Assembly: GCF_002269345.1 (NCBI RefSeq) | Contig: NZ_CP022889.1 | Location: forward strand, 682,001 to 746,000 | Reading direction: 5' to 3' | From: Tsuneonella mangrovi | GTDB lineage: Bacteria > Pseudomonadota > Alphaproteobacteria > Sphingomonadales > Sphingomonadaceae | Length of the DNA stretch: 64,000 nucleotides | Part shown: in pieces, positions 16,977 through 25,818 of the stretch | Position numbering within the stretch: position 1 is the stretch's first letter | Layout of the letters: the number at the start of each line of letters is the position of its first letter | The notes under the pieces: generated by a model | The model's input: the letters and a program-made list of their open reading frames with translations, nothing else | The model's database searches: none | What the model was told of the DNA's origin: nothing | Position numbers and translations under genes: made by a program

Positions 16977-17776
16977 TTCGAGAGGTTCCTGTCGAATTTG
17001 GCGCCGTCGATCGTCTTCCACACGTTGTAGTATTCGGGCGGCAAGTTGAACGGCGCGGCGAGTTCCACGGCGCGAATTGCCCGCTCGGCATGGAGCGGTG
17101 CTTGCGGCCGGTTGGATGCGGTAACACCCGATTGGCTAACAACGCGCGGCGTTCCCGCGAGCGAACCATCGGGATTGAGCCTAAACGAAAGCACAGTCAC
17201 GAGCAGGTCCGCGTCGGCACCTTGCGGCGCTTGCCAGTGCGGCTTGATCTGGCGGATGATCGCCTGGACCACCGAAGCGCGCGCGCTCGGCCCGATCTGG
17301 CTCGCCGGGATGCGGGTGTCGTCGGTCGTCGTGCTCGATCCGGAGCCCGCGAGGAAATTCGACCCGATTAGGCTGCCACCGGCCTTCTTGGATGGAGCCG
17401 ACTTTGCAGGTGCTTGCTTTGCGACCGGTTTGGGCGGCACGGTCTTGGGTTGTGGCACCGACTTGGGCGCCGGTTTGGGCTTGGGAGCGGTTGTCGCGAC
17501 CGGTCTCGGCGGCTCGGGCGCCGGCTGCACTTGCGGCAGCGGTGCCGGTTCGGGCGCGAGTTCGGGTGCCATCGCCGCACGACTATCGGGCACTGGAGCG
17601 GGTGCCTGCGCCTGCAATCCGACATCTGTTGCAAGATTGACCGTCATCCGCTCCGGCTGAGGCAGCGGCTGGCGACTGTTCGGCTGCAGGATCAGCACCA
17701 CCGCCAGCAGCACGTGCAGCCCCAGCGCGACGCCGAGGCCGATACGTTCTTCATGGCTGAGGTGTGCGAGTGCCAT
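16973..17776 (-). CDS. tolA: TolA-like/TonB-like energy transducer of the Tol-Pal system
   Basis: 267-residue protein with a short cytoplasmic N-terminus, one transmembrane helix (GVALGLHVLLAVVLILQ, about residues 14-30), a long Pro/Ala/Lys-rich periplasmic stretch, and a small C-terminal domain ending in YYNVWKTIDGAKFDRNLSK. The C-terminal domain with VTVLSFRLNPDGSL resembles TolA/TonB domain III. Sequence identity with enterobacterial TolA is low, as is usual for the alphaproteobacterial form, so the name depends largely on its place between tolR and tolB. The start at 17776 is 14 nt past the tolR stop. Confidence 0.85.
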   Translation of the reverse strand: MALAHLSHEERIGLGVALGLHVLLAVVLILQPNSRQPLPQPERMTVNLATDVGLQAQAPAPVPDSRAAMAPELAPEPAPLPQVQPAPEPPRPVATTAPKPKPAPKSVPQPKTVPPKPVAKQAPAKSAPSKKAGGSLIGSNFLAGSGSSTTTDDTRIPASQIGPSARASVVQAIIRQIKPHWQAPQGADADLLVTVLSFRLNPDGSLAGTPRVVSQSGVTASNRPQAPLHAERAIRAVELAAPFNLPPEYYNVWKTIDGAKFDRNLSK

Positions 17777-17790
17777 CTCCCGACCGGACG

Positions 17791-18233
<443 letters not shown>

Positions 18234-18234
<1 letters not shown>

Positions 18235-18941
18235 CAGAGCGATTCCAGCTGACGGCTGAGCCCCGCATGGAACTTGTCTGCAAACCGCTGAAGGCGCGCC
18301 TCGAAGGCGTTCACCGCATGGCTGAAACGATTGTAGGCGATAACCGCCGGGATCGCCGCGAACAGGCCGATCGCGGTGGCGAACAGAGCCTCGGAAATGC
18401 CCGGCGCGACTACCGCGAGCGAGGAATTCGACTGGCTGCCGATCTGGAAGAAGCTGTTCATGATCCCCCAGACGGTGCCGAACAGCCCGACAAACGGCGC
18501 CACCGAACCGACCGTCGCGAGGAAATTGAGCCGGTTGGCAAGATCGTCCGCTTCGGTCGCAACCTGCCCGCTCATCGCCCCGGCGAGACGCTGGCGCAGT
18601 CCTTCGCGATCCTTGACCCCGCCCTTGGTCGAACGGCGCCATTCGCTCATCGCCGCCGAGACGACCCGGGCCGACGGGTTGTCGCGCGCTCCACGCTGCT
18701 TCATCAGCGCGTCGAAATCGTCGGCCTGCCAAACCTCTTCCTCGAAGGCGTGGCTCTTGCGACGCACGCTACCCATGCGAAGCGAAAAGCTGACGATGAT
18801 CATCCACGTCCAGATACTCGCGAGCAGCAGCCCGGCGAGTACCGCCTTCACCACGATATCGGCGTCGAGAAACAGCTGCAGGGGATCGAGCCGGCTCGGC
18901 ACGGTCAGTGCAGACAGCATGAAGAATGCAGGATTGGTCAT
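18234..18941 (-). CDS. tolQ: MotA/TolQ/ExbB family motor subunit TolQ
   Basis: 235-residue membrane protein with three hydrophobic helices: one near residues 26-50 (VVKAVLAGLLLASIWTWMIIVSF) and a pair around FLATVGSVAPFVGLFGTVWGIMNSF and GISEALFATAIGLFAAIPAVIAYN, the family signature. A large cytoplasmic loop separates helix one from two. The ATG at 18941 overlaps the ybgC stop by 4 nt, so the operon order is ybgC-tolQ-tolR-tolA-tolB-pal. Confidence 0.96.
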
Positions 18942-19390
18942 TGATTTCCTTCGGAAAAACTGGCGAACGCCGTGCGCCATTCGGCTGGCTGGCGACGCGG
19001 GCGACCTTCCGGACTGATGAACCCGACGCGGACGGTCTGTTCGGCGACAAGCTCGTCGCCGCGCATCGCGCGCTGGACGATCCGGACGCTCGCCGCCCCC
19101 ATTTCGGTGCAGCGGCTTTCGATCACGATATCGTCGTCGAGCCGCGCGGGTGTGGCGTAGCGGATGTGCAGGTCGGCGACGGCATAGGCCCCCTCGCCCG
19201 CTTCGATCGCGGCACGCTGGTCGATGCCGAGCATCCGCACCAGGTCGCTGCGCGCACGTTCGAACCAGCGCAGGTAGTTGGCGTGATAGACAATGCCCGA
19301 CAGATCAGTGTCTTCATAATAGGCACGCACGGCGAACAGGTGCGTGTCGCCGCGGATCACTCCGCCAGGTGGGGTGGGCGTGGTCGTCAT
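18938..19390 (-). CDS. ybgC: YbgC-type acyl-CoA thioesterase (hotdog fold) of the tol-pal operon
   Basis: 150-residue 4-hydroxybenzoyl-CoA thioesterase-like protein. The signature YYEDTDLSGIVYHANYLRWFERAR holds the catalytic aspartate of the family (EDTD) and the tyrosine/histidine surroundings. The ATG at 19390 is taken as start; a GTG at 19423 is an alternative with no better ribosome binding site. YbgC-type genes begin the tol-pal operon in many proteobacteria, where they hydrolyse short- or medium-chain acyl-CoA. The link to envelope function is known only by association. Confidence 0.92.
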   Translation of the reverse strand: MTTTPTPPGGVIRGDTHLFAVRAYYEDTDLSGIVYHANYLRWFERARSDLVRMLGIDQRAAIEAGEGAYAVADLHIRYATPARLDDDIVIESRCTEMGAASVRIVQRAMRGDELVAEQTVRVGFISPEGRPRRQPAEWRTAFASFSEGNQ

Positions 19391-19474
19391 CTCCGGCTTG
19401 CGTCTAGCGGAGGGGCGAGTCACCCGGCAAGCGGCAATCTCGACGAACGGCGCGGGGCGCGCGACGAACCCCCT

Positions 19475-19849
19475 TCAGGCGATCATCCGGCCCAACGGCT
19501 GCCCGCCGAACAGGTGGACATGCAAGTGCGGGACTTCCTGGCCGCCGTGATAGCCGACATTGGCGAGCAAGCGGTATCCCGGCCCGACCAGGCCGTGCTC
19601 GCGCGCCACGTTGCCGACGGCGCGGATAAACCCGGCAATCTCTTCCGCCGGAGCCTTCGCCGCGAAATCGTCCCAGCTGACGTATTTCCCTCTCGGGATC
19701 ACCAGAATGTGCAGCTTTGCCTGCGGATTGATGTCGTGAAAGGCGATCGCCCATTGGTCCTCATAGACCCGCTTCGACGGGATTTCGTCGCGCAGGATCT
19801 TCGCGAAGATGTTGTCGTCGTCATACGGCAGGGTCGGATCGATCGGCAT
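19475..19849 (-). CDS. HIT-family (HinT-like) nucleotide phosphoramidase
   Basis: 124-residue histidine triad protein. NIFAKILRDEIPSKRVYED and AFHDINPQAKLHILVIPR form the first half; HLHVHLFGGQPLG near the C-terminus is the H-x-H-x-H active site with the catalytic middle histidine. Family members hydrolyse AMP-lysine or other nucleoside phosphoramidates in the cytosol. Its start shares one base with the hisE stop, a pairing of hisE and a HIT gene that recurs in alphaproteobacteria. Confidence 0.93.
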   Translation of the reverse strand: MPIDPTLPYDDDNIFAKILRDEIPSKRVYEDQWAIAFHDINPQAKLHILVIPRGKYVSWDDFAAKAPAEEIAGFIRAVGNVAREHGLVGPGYRLLANVGYHGGQEVPHLHVHLFGGQPLGRMIA

Positions 19850-20166
19850 CAGGAGCTCCTGCTGGCTTTCTCGTCGAGGCCCGAAATGCCCTCTCGCCGG
19901 TCGAGTTCGGCCAGTACGTCAGTAAGGGGCACGCCCTTTTCGGCGAGCAGGACGAGCAGGTGGAACAATACGTCCGCGGCTTCCCCTGTCAGCTCCTCAT
20001 CGGAACCGGACAGCGCGGCAACTACCGCCTCGACCGCTTCCTCGCCCAACTTGCGGGCAATTAACGGCAGGCCGCGCGCGTGGAGCTGCGCGACATAGCT
20101 ACCCGATGCATCGCCGGATGCGATCCGCTGGCGGATTGTGGCTTCGAGGCGGTTTAAGGTATCCAT
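19849..20166 (-). CDS. hisE: phosphoribosyl-ATP pyrophosphatase
   Basis: 105-residue MazG-like alpha-helical pyrophosphohydrolase catalysing the second step of histidine synthesis, PR-ATP to PR-AMP. The metal-binding pattern is clear in ARKLGEEAVEAVVAAL and LTGEAADVLFHLLVLL (E-E-x2-E and E-x2-D). It lies downstream of hisF but is separated from it by the PEP-CTERM gene, and it overlaps the HIT gene by 1 nt. HisI is not in the window. Confidence 0.95.
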   Translation of the reverse strand: MDTLNRLEATIRQRIASGDASGSYVAQLHARGLPLIARKLGEEAVEAVVAALSGSDEELTGEAADVLFHLLVLLAEKGVPLTDVLAELDRREGISGLDEKASRSS

Positions 20167-20208
20167 CGCCTTCGCTCATGGCGGGGCGCGAGGGCACTGG
20201 TCAAGCGA

Positions 20209-20370
20209 TCAGTCGCGTTTGGAGCGCTTCTTGGCCGCCTGGCGACCAACAATGACGCCGATCACGCCAAGCCCGAACAGGCCCATGCTGCCCGGTTCGG
20301 GCACTGGAGTGCTGGCTGCAAAGGCCGGGCTGGCGGTAAGCAGGAGGGCGATAACAGGGAGATAGCGCAT
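20209..20370 (-). CDS. minimal PEP-CTERM sorting-domain protein
   Basis: 53-residue protein consisting of a signal peptide (MRYLPVIALLLTASPAFA) followed after only about four residues by a PEP-CTERM signal: VPEPGSMGLFGLGVIGVIVGR and a basic tail AAKKRSKRD. The PEP motif, hydrophobic helix and Arg/Lys end are the recognised exosortase substrate signature. There is almost no mature domain between the two signals, so the processed product would be a very short peptide. It sits between hisF and hisE on the same strand, with 38-42 bp to hisE and about 85 bp to hisF. Function is unknown. Confidence 0.75.
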   Translation of the reverse strand: MRYLPVIALLLTASPAFAASTPVPEPGSMGLFGLGVIGVIVGRQAAKKRSKRD

Positions 20371-20422
20371 GGTGCGGTTTGCCGTAATCCCGGATGATTC
20401 GGCAATCGACCAGCGCAGTCCT

Positions 20423-20437
20423 GTCCCGCAACGGGAC
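20423..20437. other. short perfect hairpin between hisF and the PEP-CTERM gene
   Basis: GTCCCG (20423-20428) and CGGGAC (20432-20437) form a 6-bp stem with a 3-nt loop, 19 nt after the hisF stop on the reverse strand. No T-tract follows, so it could be an attenuating or RNA-stabilising hairpin rather than an intrinsic terminator. Confidence 0.3.
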
Positions 20438-20455
20438 CGCATTTAAGTCGAAACT

Positions 20456-21214
20456 TCAGGCCCGTGCGGGCAGTCCGGCGGCGCGCAGCGCTTCGTGCGC
20501 TTCCGCGATGGTGTAGGTGCCGAAATGGAAAATGCTGGCAGCCAGCACCGCGCTGGCGTGGCCCTCGGTCACACCTTCGACGATGTGCTCGAGCGTACCG
20601 ACGCCTCCGCTGGCAATGACCGGGACCGATACCGCATCGGCAATCGCGCGGGTCAGCTCCAGATCGTACCCGGCTTGTGTGCCATCACCGTCCATCGAAG
20701 TAACCAGCAATTCGCCGGCGCCAAGCTCTGCCAGCCGCACCGCATGTTCGAGCGCGTCGATCCCGGTTTCCTTGCGTCCGCCGTGGGTGAATATCTCCCA
20801 GTGATCGCCGACCCGGCGCGCATCGACCGAGGCAACCACACACTGGCTGCCCATCTTGTGCGCGATATCGGCGACGACTTCGGGCCGCGAGACGGCGGCG
20901 GAATTGACCGCCACCTTGTCCGCCCCGGCAAGCAGCAGCGCGCGGGCATCCTCTACCGTGCGCACCCCGCCGCCGACGGTCAAAGGCATGAAGCACACTT
21001 CCGCCGTCCGCCGCACGATATCGAGCAGGGTCCCGCGCCCTTCGTGACTGGCGGAAATATCGAGGAAGCACAGCTCGTCCGCGCCGGCCTCGTCGTAGGC
21101 CTTGGCCTGCTCGACCGGATCACCCGCATCCTTCAGGTCGACGAAATTGACCCCCTTGACCACGCGCCCGTCGGCAACGTCGAGACAAGGGATGACGCGG
21201 ATACGGACGGTCAT
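20456..21214 (-). CDS. hisF: imidazole glycerol phosphate synthase, cyclase subunit
   Basis: 252-residue (beta/alpha)8 barrel that, with HisH, forms imidazole glycerol phosphate and AICAR from PRFAR. The N-terminus [20 protein letters not shown] contains the catalytic aspartate (CLDV), and [16 protein letters not shown] contains the second one. Phosphate loops [10 protein letters not shown] and [11 protein letters not shown] are intact. The ATG at 21214 overlaps the preceding small membrane gene by 4 nt; the longer open frame to 21478 is its antisense-free continuation through that gene in another frame and is rejected. Confidence 0.97.
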   Translation of the reverse strand: MTVRIRVIPCLDVADGRVVKGVNFVDLKDAGDPVEQAKAYDEAGADELCFLDISASHEGRGTLLDIVRRTAEVCFMPLTVGGGVRTVEDARALLLAGADKVAVNSAAVSRPEVVADIAHKMGSQCVVASVDARRVGDHWEIFTHGGRKETGIDALEHAVRLAELGAGELLVTSMDGDGTQAGYDLELTRAIADAVSVPVIASGGVGTLEHIVEGVTEGHASAVLAASIFHFGTYTIAEAHEALRAAGLPARA

Positions 21215-21447
21215 GATCCAATGATCCAGATTAGGCTTCCAACAAGGAAGAGTAGTGCGCAGAAGCAGTTCCATGCCGTCGCGAACCAAAAAGCCCTTGG
21301 TCGATCCTGACGTGAGAAATGGGGCTCGGGGGTCCCTATGGGAATAAGCGGTGTCATATTCCCGCTCCGAAGTCCTTTGGCGATCCAAACTGCCATGACA
21401 GCAAATGAAAACAACCCAATGACCACCCAGAATGGCGAACTGTTCAC
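21211..21447 (-). CDS. small two-helix membrane protein embedded in the his operon
   Basis: 78-residue protein with a GTG start at 21447 that overlaps the hisA stop (GTGA) and a stop that overlaps the hisF start (ATGA), so it is almost certainly translated. Two hydrophobic helices are visible, about residues 6-24 ([19 protein letters not shown]) and 54-76 ([21 protein letters not shown]), with a polar stretch between. I recognise no family. Its base composition is clearly more AT-rich than hisA and hisF on either side, suggesting recent insertion or loose constraint. It has no known role in histidine synthesis. Confidence 0.75.
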   Translation of the reverse strand: MNSSPFWVVIGLFSFAVMAVWIAKGLRSGNMTPLIPIGTPEPHFSRQDRPRAFWFATAWNCFCALLFLVGSLIWIIGS

Positions 21448-22172
21448 GCCCGCGCCCCCATCGCAATTGCGGCGGCAAGGTCCAGCTTGCCCTCGTAGAG
21501 CGCGCGGCCGGTTATCACGCCTTCGATCCCGTCTCGCGCGTGGAGCGAGAGGACATGGATATCGTCGAGCCCCTTCACACCGCCGCTGGCGATCACCGGG
21601 ATATCGACGCTGCGCGCCAATTCCACCGTCGCATCGATGTTGCAGCCCTTGAGCAGCCCGTCGCGGCCGATGTCGGTGAACAGCAGCGAGGCGACCCCGG
21701 CATCCTCGAACCGGCGGGCAAGATCGACCACCGGCACGTCGGACACTTCGGCCCAGCCTTCGGTCGCCACCATCCCGTCACGCGCATCGACCGCAACCAC
21801 GATCCCGCCCTCGAACTCGCGCGCCATGTCCTTCACGAACTGCGGGTCCTTGAGCGCTGCCGAGCCCATGACCACCCGCGCCACGCCGAGGTCGAACCAG
21901 CCCTCGACCGCCTCGCGGTTGCGGATGCCGCCGCCTAGCTGTACATAACCGGGGAACTCCGCGACGATCGCCTCGACCGCTTCACGGTTCTCCGCTCGCC
22001 CCGCAAACGACCCGTCGAGGTCGACCACGTGCAAGTGCTCCGCACCGGCTCCAGCGAAGATCATCGCCTGCGCGGCGGGGTTATCGCCATAAACGGTTGC
22101 GCGGCCCATATCGCCTTCGGCCAGCCGCACGACTTCGCCGCCCTTGAGGTCGATGGCGGGGAACACGATCAT
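21444..22172 (-). CDS. hisA: phosphoribosylformimino-AICAR ribotide isomerase
   Basis: 242-residue (beta/alpha)8 barrel isomerising ProFAR to PRFAR. The N-terminal [18 protein letters not shown] carries the catalytic aspartate (AIDL), [14 protein letters not shown] the second; phosphate loops are [11 protein letters not shown] and [10 protein letters not shown]. The ATG at 22172 overlaps the hisH stop by 4 nt; a second ATG 9 nt upstream is less likely. It is part of hisB-hisH-hisA-(small gene)-hisF. Confidence 0.97.
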   Translation of the reverse strand: MIVFPAIDLKGGEVVRLAEGDMGRATVYGDNPAAQAMIFAGAGAEHLHVVDLDGSFAGRAENREAVEAIVAEFPGYVQLGGGIRNREAVEGWFDLGVARVVMGSAALKDPQFVKDMAREFEGGIVVAVDARDGMVATEGWAEVSDVPVVDLARRFEDAGVASLLFTDIGRDGLLKGCNIDATVELARSVDIPVIASGGVKGLDDIHVLSLHARDGIEGVITGRALYEGKLDLAAAIAMGARA

Positions 22173-22798
22173 GGCTTCCACTCCAGGAACCGTTCGAGCA
22201 GCGCAAGGCCATAGGCCTGGCTCTTTTCCGGGTGGAACTGCACGCCCAGCAGGTTGTCGCGCGCGACCGCTGCGACCAATCCCCCGCCGTGGTCGGTCAT
22301 CGCGGCGATGTCGTGCCCGCTGTCGGGCTGGAAATGGTATGAATGGAGGAAATAGGCCTCGCCCACCTCGACCAGTTCGGCCCCGTCGTGGTGCGGCATC
22401 GGGCGCACGTCGTTCCAGCCCATGTGCGGCACCTTGATCGCAGGGTCGGTCCGCTCGATCGGCAGGACTTCGCCTTCGATCCAGCCGAGGCCGAGCGTGC
22501 TGCCGTGCTCCCTGCCTCGGGTGGCGAGTAGCTGCATCCCGACGCAGATCCCGAGGAACGGGACGCCGTCCTGCAGCACCCGCTGTTCCATCGCCTCGAC
22601 CAGCCCGGGGATCTTCTTGAGCCCGTGCGCGCAGGCCTTGAACGAGCCGACGCCGGGCAGCACCACGCGCCGCGCACCTGCGACGATTTCCGGGTCCGAG
22701 GTGACATGGACATGCCGCGCTCCGGCGGCGAGCAGCGCGTTATGGACCGACTGGAGGTTGCCCGCGCCATAGTCGATTAGCGCGAGTGCTTCAGCCAC
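22169..22798 (-). CDS. hisH: imidazole glycerol phosphate synthase, glutaminase subunit
   Basis: 209-residue class I glutamine amidotransferase. The nucleophile is in [12 protein letters not shown] (GICVG), and the His-Glu pair in VQFHPEKSQ. It supplies ammonia to HisF through the barrel. The start is a GTG at 22798 ([14 protein letters not shown]) that overlaps the hisB stop by 8 nt; longer upstream reading merely runs over hisB. Confidence 0.96.
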   Translation of the reverse strand: MAEALALIDYGAGNLQSVHNALLAAGARHVHVTSDPEIVAGARRVVLPGVGSFKACAHGLKKIPGLVEAMEQRVLQDGVPFLGICVGMQLLATRGREHGSTLGLGWIEGEVLPIERTDPAIKVPHMGWNDVRPMPHHDGAELVEVGEAYFLHSYHFQPDSGHDIAAMTDHGGGLVAAVARDNLLGVQFHPEKSQAYGLALLERFLEWKP

Positions 22799-23384
22799 CC
22801 AGTTGCCCCTTGGTACTGGGGATCGCCCCGCCCTTGCGCGGGTCGAGCTCCACTGCCGCGCGCATTGCGCGGGCAAATCCCTTGTAGATGCTCTCGCAGA
22901 TATGGTGGTTGTTGGTGCCGTAAATCAGCTCGACGTGCAGCGTGATGCCGCAGGCTTGCGCCACCGAATGGAACCAGTGTTCGATCAGCTCGGTATCCCA
23001 TTCGCCGAGCTTTTCCTGGCTGAACCCTGCGCGCCACACCAGGAACGGGCGACCGGAGATATCGAGCGCGACGCGCGCCAGCGTTTCGTCCATCGGCGAA
23101 TAGGCGCTGCCGTATCGCCCGATCCCGCCCTTGTCGCCCAGCGCCTGAGCAAGCGCCTGGCCGAGCGCGATCGCGCTGTCCTCGGTAGTATGGTGCTGGT
23201 CGACATGCAGGTCGCCATCGACCTTCATCGTCACGTCGATCAGCGAATGGCGCGAGAACTGCTCGACCATGTGGTCGAGAAAGCCGATCCCGGTGGCCAC
23301 GTCATAGCTGCCGCTGCCGTCGAGGTTCACCTCGACGAGGATCGCGGTTTCGCTGGTCTTTCGCTCAATTTTGCCGGTGCGCAT
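22791..23384 (-). CDS. hisB: imidazoleglycerol-phosphate dehydratase
   Basis: 197-residue dehydratase of the monofunctional (HisB-only) type. The manganese-binding repeats are visible: [29 protein letters not shown], and [16 protein letters not shown]. The ATG at 23384 gives [15 protein letters not shown], the usual N-terminus. It heads the run of histidine genes read leftwards and is divergent from sspB, about 85 bp away. Confidence 0.97.
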   Translation of the reverse strand: MRTGKIERKTSETAILVEVNLDGSGSYDVATGIGFLDHMVEQFSRHSLIDVTMKVDGDLHVDQHHTTEDSAIALGQALAQALGDKGGIGRYGSAYSPMDETLARVALDISGRPFLVWRAGFSQEKLGEWDTELIEHWFHSVAQACGITLHVELIYGTNNHHICESIYKGFARAMRAAVELDPRKGGAIPSTKGQLGG

Positions 23385-23469
23385 GGGTTGCCGCCTATAC
23401 GCGCGGCTGGGCATGGCGCAAGCTTTCCCGCTTGACCGGGCGCGCGCGGATAGCCACCTAAAGCACGCA

Positions 23470-23973
23470 ATGAGTGATGAAACGCCCGATAGCCTGATCC
23501 CGTACGACGAAATCGTGCAGGAGGCGCTGCGCGCCGTGGTGGGCCGTGTGCTGGGCGAAATCGAAGCCGGCGGCGGCACCCTGCCGGGCGAGCATCACTT
23601 CTACATCACGTTTAAGACCGGCGCGCCCGGGGTCACCATCCCGCCGCACCTGCGCGAGCGCTTCCCCGACGAGATGACCATCGTCCTGCAGAACAAGTTC
23701 TGGGACCTGAAGGTCGACGAGGACGGATTCACCGTGGGCCTCAGCTTCAACCAGGTTCCCGCGAAGCTCGATGTCCCGTTTTCCGCAATCACCGCTTTCG
23801 TCGATCCGGCGGTCGATTTCGGACTGCAATTCCAGGCAACCTCGGGCGAGGTCGAGCCCGAAGCGCACGACGATGCCGAAAACGACGGTGGAGAGGGCAA
23901 GCCTCACCCCGCGGTCACCGAAAGCGAAGACGGCTCGAACGTCGTCACGGTCGATTTCGGCAAGAAGAAGTAG
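23470..23973 (+). CDS. sspB: ClpXP adaptor SspB (alphaproteobacterial type)
   Basis: 167-residue adaptor that delivers ssrA-tagged proteins to ClpXP. The substrate-binding domain includes [30 protein letters not shown] and [19 protein letters not shown]; an acidic flexible linker follows, ending in the short C-terminal [11 protein letters not shown] that resembles the ClpX-binding (XB) tail. The ATG at 23470 is chosen since upstream codons reach into the hisB promoter region. It is followed 27 bp later by a conserved-looking hypothetical gene. Confidence 0.9.
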   Translation: MSDETPDSLIPYDEIVQEALRAVVGRVLGEIEAGGGTLPGEHHFYITFKTGAPGVTIPPHLRERFPDEMTIVLQNKFWDLKVDEDGFTVGLSFNQVPAKLDVPFSAITAFVDPAVDFGLQFQATSGEVEPEAHDDAENDGGEGKPHPAVTESEDGSNVVTVDFGKKK

Positions 23974-24000
23974 GCTGCACCTACGGCCAAGGGAGCATCG

Positions 24001-24456
24001 ATGTTCGGTCGCTCGAAACGCACCAAGGAAAATCTGGTCGAGCCGGAAGCGGAAGCTCCGGATTTGGCCGAGGACGCGCCCGAGCCGCTTGCGCCCGCGA
24101 TCGAACAAGAGGCGATGCGTGGCCCGTCCCCCAACCCCGCCACCAACCTGATGATCCACGACGTTGCACTGCGGGTCGGCGGACGGATGCTGCGCACGTC
24201 GCTTGAAAAAGGGCTGCTATCCAACCGCTACGGCCAATCGCGCGCCAAAGAGATGATCGATGGCCGCTCGGGCACGTCGGCGCTGGCCAGTTACCTCGCA
24301 ACGCGCATGGCGACACGCTCGCTGCCCGGCGCAATCGTGGTCGGCACGGGACTGTTCGCCAAGACGATGTTCGACCGTAGCAGGGCAAAGCGAAGGGTGC
24401 GGCGCGAAGCCGAACGCGCGCTGCGCAAGCAGAAGAAGCTGCCGCCCGCAGATTGA
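24001..24456 (+). CDS. hypothetical protein downstream of sspB
   Basis: 151-residue protein with a basic start (MFGRSKRTKENL), an acidic/Pro-rich stretch (residues 13-45), then an Arg/Ala-rich helical part including LRVGGRMLRTSLEKGLLSNRYG and LATRMATRSLPGAIVVGTGLFAKTMFDRSRA, ending in a very basic helix (RRVRREAERALRKQKKLPPAD). The hydrophobic segment LPGAIVVGTGLFAKTMF could be membrane-associated. I recognise no characterised family. Codon use looks native and it is 27 bp after sspB, so co-transcription is likely. Confidence 0.75.
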   Translation: MFGRSKRTKENLVEPEAEAPDLAEDAPEPLAPAIEQEAMRGPSPNPATNLMIHDVALRVGGRMLRTSLEKGLLSNRYGQSRAKEMIDGRSGTSALASYLATRMATRSLPGAIVVGTGLFAKTMFDRSRAKRRVRREAERALRKQKKLPPAD

Positions 24457-24509
24457 CCATCGCGACGTGCGGGGTTGATTTCTTTACCGCCTATGCGGCA
24501 ACAGCGCGC

Positions 24510-25157
24510 ATGGCCGACTCCACATCCGCAACGTCTCCCCTCGCCCGGCGCGGACTGATGTTCATCCTGTCCTCGCCAAGCGGCGCAGGCAAGACGACGA
24601 TCAGCCGGATGCTTCTTGCAGCGGACGGCGAGATCAAGCTCTCGGTCTCGGTCACCACCAGGCCGCCACGCCCCGGCGAGATCGATGGGGTCCATTACCA
24701 CTTCGTGTCGGACGAAAGGTTCGACGCAATGGTGGCGGAAGACGACTTTTACGAATGGGCCCCGGTGTTCGGGTATCGCTATGGCACCCCCAAGGGTCAT
24801 ATCCGCAACGCGCTGAAAGATGGGCAGGATTTCCTGTTCGACATCGACTGGCAAGGCACCCAGCAGCTCTACCAGAAAGACCAGCAGGATGTTGTGCGGG
24901 TATTCATCCTGCCGCCGAGCATCAAGGAACTGCGCCGTCGCCTCGAATCGCGCGCGCAAGATAGCGATGACGTAATCGACAGCCGGATGGAGCGCGCCCG
25001 CGGCGAAATCAGCCACTGGGACGCTTACGACTACGTAGTGATCAACGACGACGTTGACGCGTGCTTCGCCAAGGTCGCCAAAATCCTCCACGCCGAGCGC
25101 ATGAAGCGCCAGCGCCAGACCGGCCTGATCCCGTTCGTGCGCGAATTGATGAGCTAG
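24510..25157 (+). CDS. gmk: guanylate kinase
   Basis: 215-residue kinase converting GMP to GDP with ATP. The P-loop SSPSGAGKTT, the GMP-binding VSVTTRPPRPGEIDGVHYHF with SerThrThr-Arg, and the lid region RLESRAQDSDDVIDSRMERA are all present. The ATG at 24510 (MADSTSATSPLARRG) is preferred; an open frame to 24453 adds only a non-family extension. It is the last housekeeping gene before the accessory UrcA module. Confidence 0.96.
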   Translation: MADSTSATSPLARRGLMFILSSPSGAGKTTISRMLLAADGEIKLSVSVTTRPPRPGEIDGVHYHFVSDERFDAMVAEDDFYEWAPVFGYRYGTPKGHIRNALKDGQDFLFDIDWQGTQQLYQKDQQDVVRVFILPPSIKELRRRLESRAQDSDDVIDSRMERARGEISHWDAYDYVVINDDVDACFAKVAKILHAERMKRQRQTGLIPFVRELMS

Positions 25158-25210
25158 CGACGGCGGAAAGCTGACTGGCAGCGAACGAAACGTTTGCGGA
25201 CTGCCATCAC

Positions 25211-25236
25211 GCCAATTTTTTATCCCAGAAATTGGC
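25211..25236. terminator. hairpin with T-run between gmk and urcA1
   Basis: GCCAATTT (25211-25218) pairs perfectly with AAATTGGC (25229-25236) around a 10-nt loop, between the convergent ends of gmk and the first urcA gene. The local sequence is AT-rich, and either direction could use it as a weak terminator, though the T-run is in the stem rather than after it. Confidence 0.4.
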
Positions 25237-25277
25237 CAGCGACAGTCCTCTAAAATCCAAAGCCGAGCCTTGTTGGT

Positions 25278-25607
25278 TCAACGTGTTGAGCGAAATGCCA
25301 GATCAGTCGCGGCGGACCGCTTCCCCATTGCGCGAGCAATGGCGACCTGACGTTGATCGGCAGCGGAAGCGCGAGCTGCTTTCACGCATTGCCTTATTTC
25401 GGATAGATCTTCCTCATTCCACCAGCTGGTGGTCCGACAGGCACGACGTATAGCATGGGCGATCCGGTGATCGAGTTCGGCTTGACCTTCCTGTGTTGTG
25501 ATGTCGATGTCGTGGTATCCGACGATTACTGTCTTTGGCTCCTGCGCCATAGCAGGTGAAGCCACGGCGACCAAAGCGATGGTCGCGGCTATAATAACTT
25601 TCAGCAT
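25278..25607 (-). CDS. UrcA family exported protein (copy 1)
   Basis: 109-residue protein with a signal peptide (MLKVIIAATIALVAVASPAMA) and an UrcA-type mature part: VGYHDIDITTQEGQAELDHRIAHAI, one cysteine in RRACRTT and another in RQCVKAA, likely forming a disulfide, and an Ala/Arg-rich tail. UrcA proteins are small periplasmic proteins abundant in sphingomonads and other alphaproteobacteria; no activity is known. AGAGGA precedes the ATG. It is read divergently from the winged-helix regulator and paralogous to the gene at 27462-27791, with the same length. Eighty-six bases upstream lies the four-unit 11-bp repeat. Confidence 0.85.
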   Translation of the reverse strand: MLKVIIAATIALVAVASPAMAQEPKTVIVGYHDIDITTQEGQAELDHRIAHAIRRACRTTSWWNEEDLSEIRQCVKAARASAADQRQVAIARAMGKRSAATDLAFRSTR

Positions 25608-25693
25608 GGCAAAGTCCTCTCGATAGTGCGGCAGTCAAAGCGCCGCAGAGGGGAAATGATGCCACCTTGAAAGCGAGCGGGCCTGACCCCGGA

Positions 25694-25737
25694 GCTAATC
25701 ATTCGCGCATCGGAAGCTGATCCTTCGCTGATCAGGC
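25694..25737. promoter_or_regulatory. four-unit 11-bp direct repeat operator (copy 1) between urcA1 and the wHTH regulator
   Basis: Four 11-bp units follow each other without gaps: GCTAATCATTC, GCGCATCGGAA, GCTGATCCTTC, GCTGATCAGGC. The ATC core recurs at 25698, 25709, 25720 and 25731, exactly one helical turn apart. Tandem 11-bp repeats are the classical binding pattern of OmpR/PhoB-type winged-helix proteins, and such a protein is encoded next door. The block lies in the divergent promoter region, so it could control both urcA1 and the regulator itself. A near-identical block stands before urcA2. Confidence 0.7.
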
Positions 25738-25818
25738 TTCCGTGCTTCAAAATCGTATGGTCTTCATTCGATGGATGTTCTGGAGTAATTCAGACCGAGA
25801 ATGTCGGAGTGATCGCCA

